Assembly: GCA_900321535.1 (NCBI GenBank)
Contig: ONWJ01000156.1
Span: forward strand, 1-5,778
Source of the DNA: an uncultured Erysipelotrichaceae bacterium
GTDB taxonomy: Bacteria > Bacillota_I > Bacilli_A > RFN20 > CAG-826
Direction of reading: 5' to 3'
DNA: 5,778 nucleotides
Within the stretch, counting starts at the first letter, position 1, and each line of letters starts with the position of its first letter. The position numbers were made by a program, and so were the translations under genes. Under the pieces are notes generated by a model, which had not been told where the DNA came from, did not search any database, and worked only from the letters and a program-made list of their open reading frames with translations. Below are positions 5,009 through 5,778 of the stretch, piece by piece.

Positions 5009-5778
5009 ATGAGCAACGTATATAAGAATGAATCAAATAACGATGCCAAGAAGATTTTCGTCGACATCGCTGAATTGCTTCAACAAGGAAAAGGAACGGA
5101 AGGACTCGCCCTTTTGCAGCAAAACAAAGACCTTCTTTTCGCCTTTGATCCAGAGAAGACTTTGCGGGTGAATTTCGAGCTTCGCTTCCTGCTCGGCCAA
5201 TTCGACGAGGCCTATGATGATTATGATTATTTCTCGGCCTTGCCATATGTTAGCCAAAGCGTAGAAGAGATTCTCCGCGGGCTTCCCAAAGTCATTCGGG
5301 CTAATGAACTGGCTTGCAAAGGCAAAGACGCGTTTGACGAAGAAATCGCTCATGCCGTATTAAGCGACGGGGAAGACCCTTATGCCGTCCTTGGCGTGCT
5401 CCAGCAACTAAAGAATCGCGACATCGTGCCGTATCTAGAAGAGATCAAATCGATTTTGGTTTCCTCGATTCATGATGATGTGAAAACCTTTGCCTTGATG
5501 CTTCTTGTGGATAAGCGCATCGATGAAGAAGTGCTGCTGCTAAAAAACGACCGTTCGTACCGCATCAACCCTCAAAAGCTTGGCAATCCCTTTGCCAGCG
5601 TCGACTATCTAAAAATCCGCAAGCTCATCAGCGGCCTCAAGGATTCCTCCCTCTGCAACGTCTGCCTGCAATTGCTCGACCAAATCGTGCTTTCTTCTTA
5701 TCCGGAGAAAGCCTATCAAGAAGATCGTTACGAAGATTTCAAAAGCGCGCTCCTTCATGTCGGGGTCACCTATCTTGG
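5009..5778 (+). CDS. Helical-repeat (TPR-like) protein, possibly DUF3196; 3' partial
   Basis: Reading from ATG 5009 gives an open frame of 256 codons that runs off the window without a stop. The product starts MSNVYKNESNND and is soluble, acidic and apparently all helical. Residues 18-97 look like TPR-type helix pairs (AELLQQGKGTEGLALLQQN, then LRFLLGQFDEAYDDYDYFSA), followed by LPYVSQSVEEILRGLPKVI (78-96). A second part contains VKTFALMLLVDKRIDEE (158-174) and YRINPQKL (184-191). The layout reminds me of DUF3196, a Mollicutes/Erysipelotrichia family of unknown function, but this is recall rather than a search result. No catalytic motif, signal peptide or membrane helix is seen. The start lies two bases after the RDD stop with only a weak purine tract upstream, so it is probably translated by coupling and co-expressed with the RDD protein. 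A scaffold or partner-binding role is inferred from the fold type only. Confidence 0.78.
   Translation, partial: MSNVYKNESNNDAKKIFVDIAELLQQGKGTEGLALLQQNKDLLFAFDPEKTLRVNFELRFLLGQFDEAYDDYDYFSALPYVSQSVEEILRGLPKVIRANELACKGKDAFDEEIAHAVLSDGEDPYAVLGVLQQLKNRDIVPYLEEIKSILVSSIHDDVKTFALMLLVDKRIDEEVLLLKNDRSYRINPQKLGNPFASVDYLKIRKLISGLKDSSLCNVCLQLLDQIVLSSYPEKAYQEDRYEDFKSALLHVGVTYL

Noticed and set aside
5018..5030. TATATAAG followed by ATG as a separate promoter and start
   Set aside because: It lies inside the first codons of the helical-repeat gene, the ATG is out of frame, and no -35 is seen. ATG 5009 gives the long open frame.
5033..5353. 106-codon open frame on the minus strand
   Set aside because: It is antisense to the helical-repeat gene, low in complexity in places, and lacks a ribosome binding site; it is best explained as a shadow.

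Overview
The window looks like a piece of a Bacillota (Firmicutes) genome, most likely a gut-type Bacilli lineage near the Mollicutes. The evidence is indirect: mid-range GC by eye, densely packed genes, little leader sequence before first genes, tandem PlsC-type acyltransferases, an RDD membrane protein, and a helical-repeat protein resembling a family (DUF3196) that I associate with Mollicutes and Erysipelotrichia. TGA acts as a stop (it ends the acyltransferase at 2529-3413) and the tryptophan codons I looked at are TGG, so the Mycoplasma/Spiroplasma code is not in use. No marker gene is present, so this placement is an inference.

Layout. (1) 1-732 (+) is the 3' end of a larger gene; it encodes the second half of an NRPS-type condensation domain and then a short basic tail. 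(2) After a 100-base gap with a good sigma-A-like promoter, 833-1621 (+) encodes a zinc-ribbon protein with about four membrane helices. (3) A strong hairpin at 1639-1661 serves as a shared terminator for this gene and the convergent operon. (4) That operon, on the minus strand, holds two tandem PlsC-like lysophospholipid acyltransferases (upstream gene 2529-3413, downstream gene 1660-2532), joined by a TTGA stop/start overlap. (5) A 99-base divergent promoter region (3414-3512) separates them from a second plus-strand operon. (6) That operon is an RDD-family membrane protein with a large extracytoplasmic insertion and a very acidic cytoplasmic tail (3513-5006), followed two bases later by a helical-repeat protein cut by the window end (5009-5778).

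How they fit together. Four of the six genes encode membrane proteins or membrane-lipid enzymes, so the theme is the cell envelope. The acyltransferases should act on glycerolipid acyl chains at the inner face of the membrane. The RDD protein and the helical-repeat protein are probably co-expressed. No sequence evidence ties the condensation-domain protein to the acyltransferases beyond proximity. I see no CRISPR array, insertion sequence, tRNA or rRNA. The most distinctive signals are in expression: three genes that begin transcription units lack a usable Shine-Dalgarno, and each has a -10-like hexamer placed so that transcription would start at or within 3 bases of the ATG (candidate leaderless mRNAs), whereas the operon-internal acyltransferase has a clear Shine-Dalgarno.
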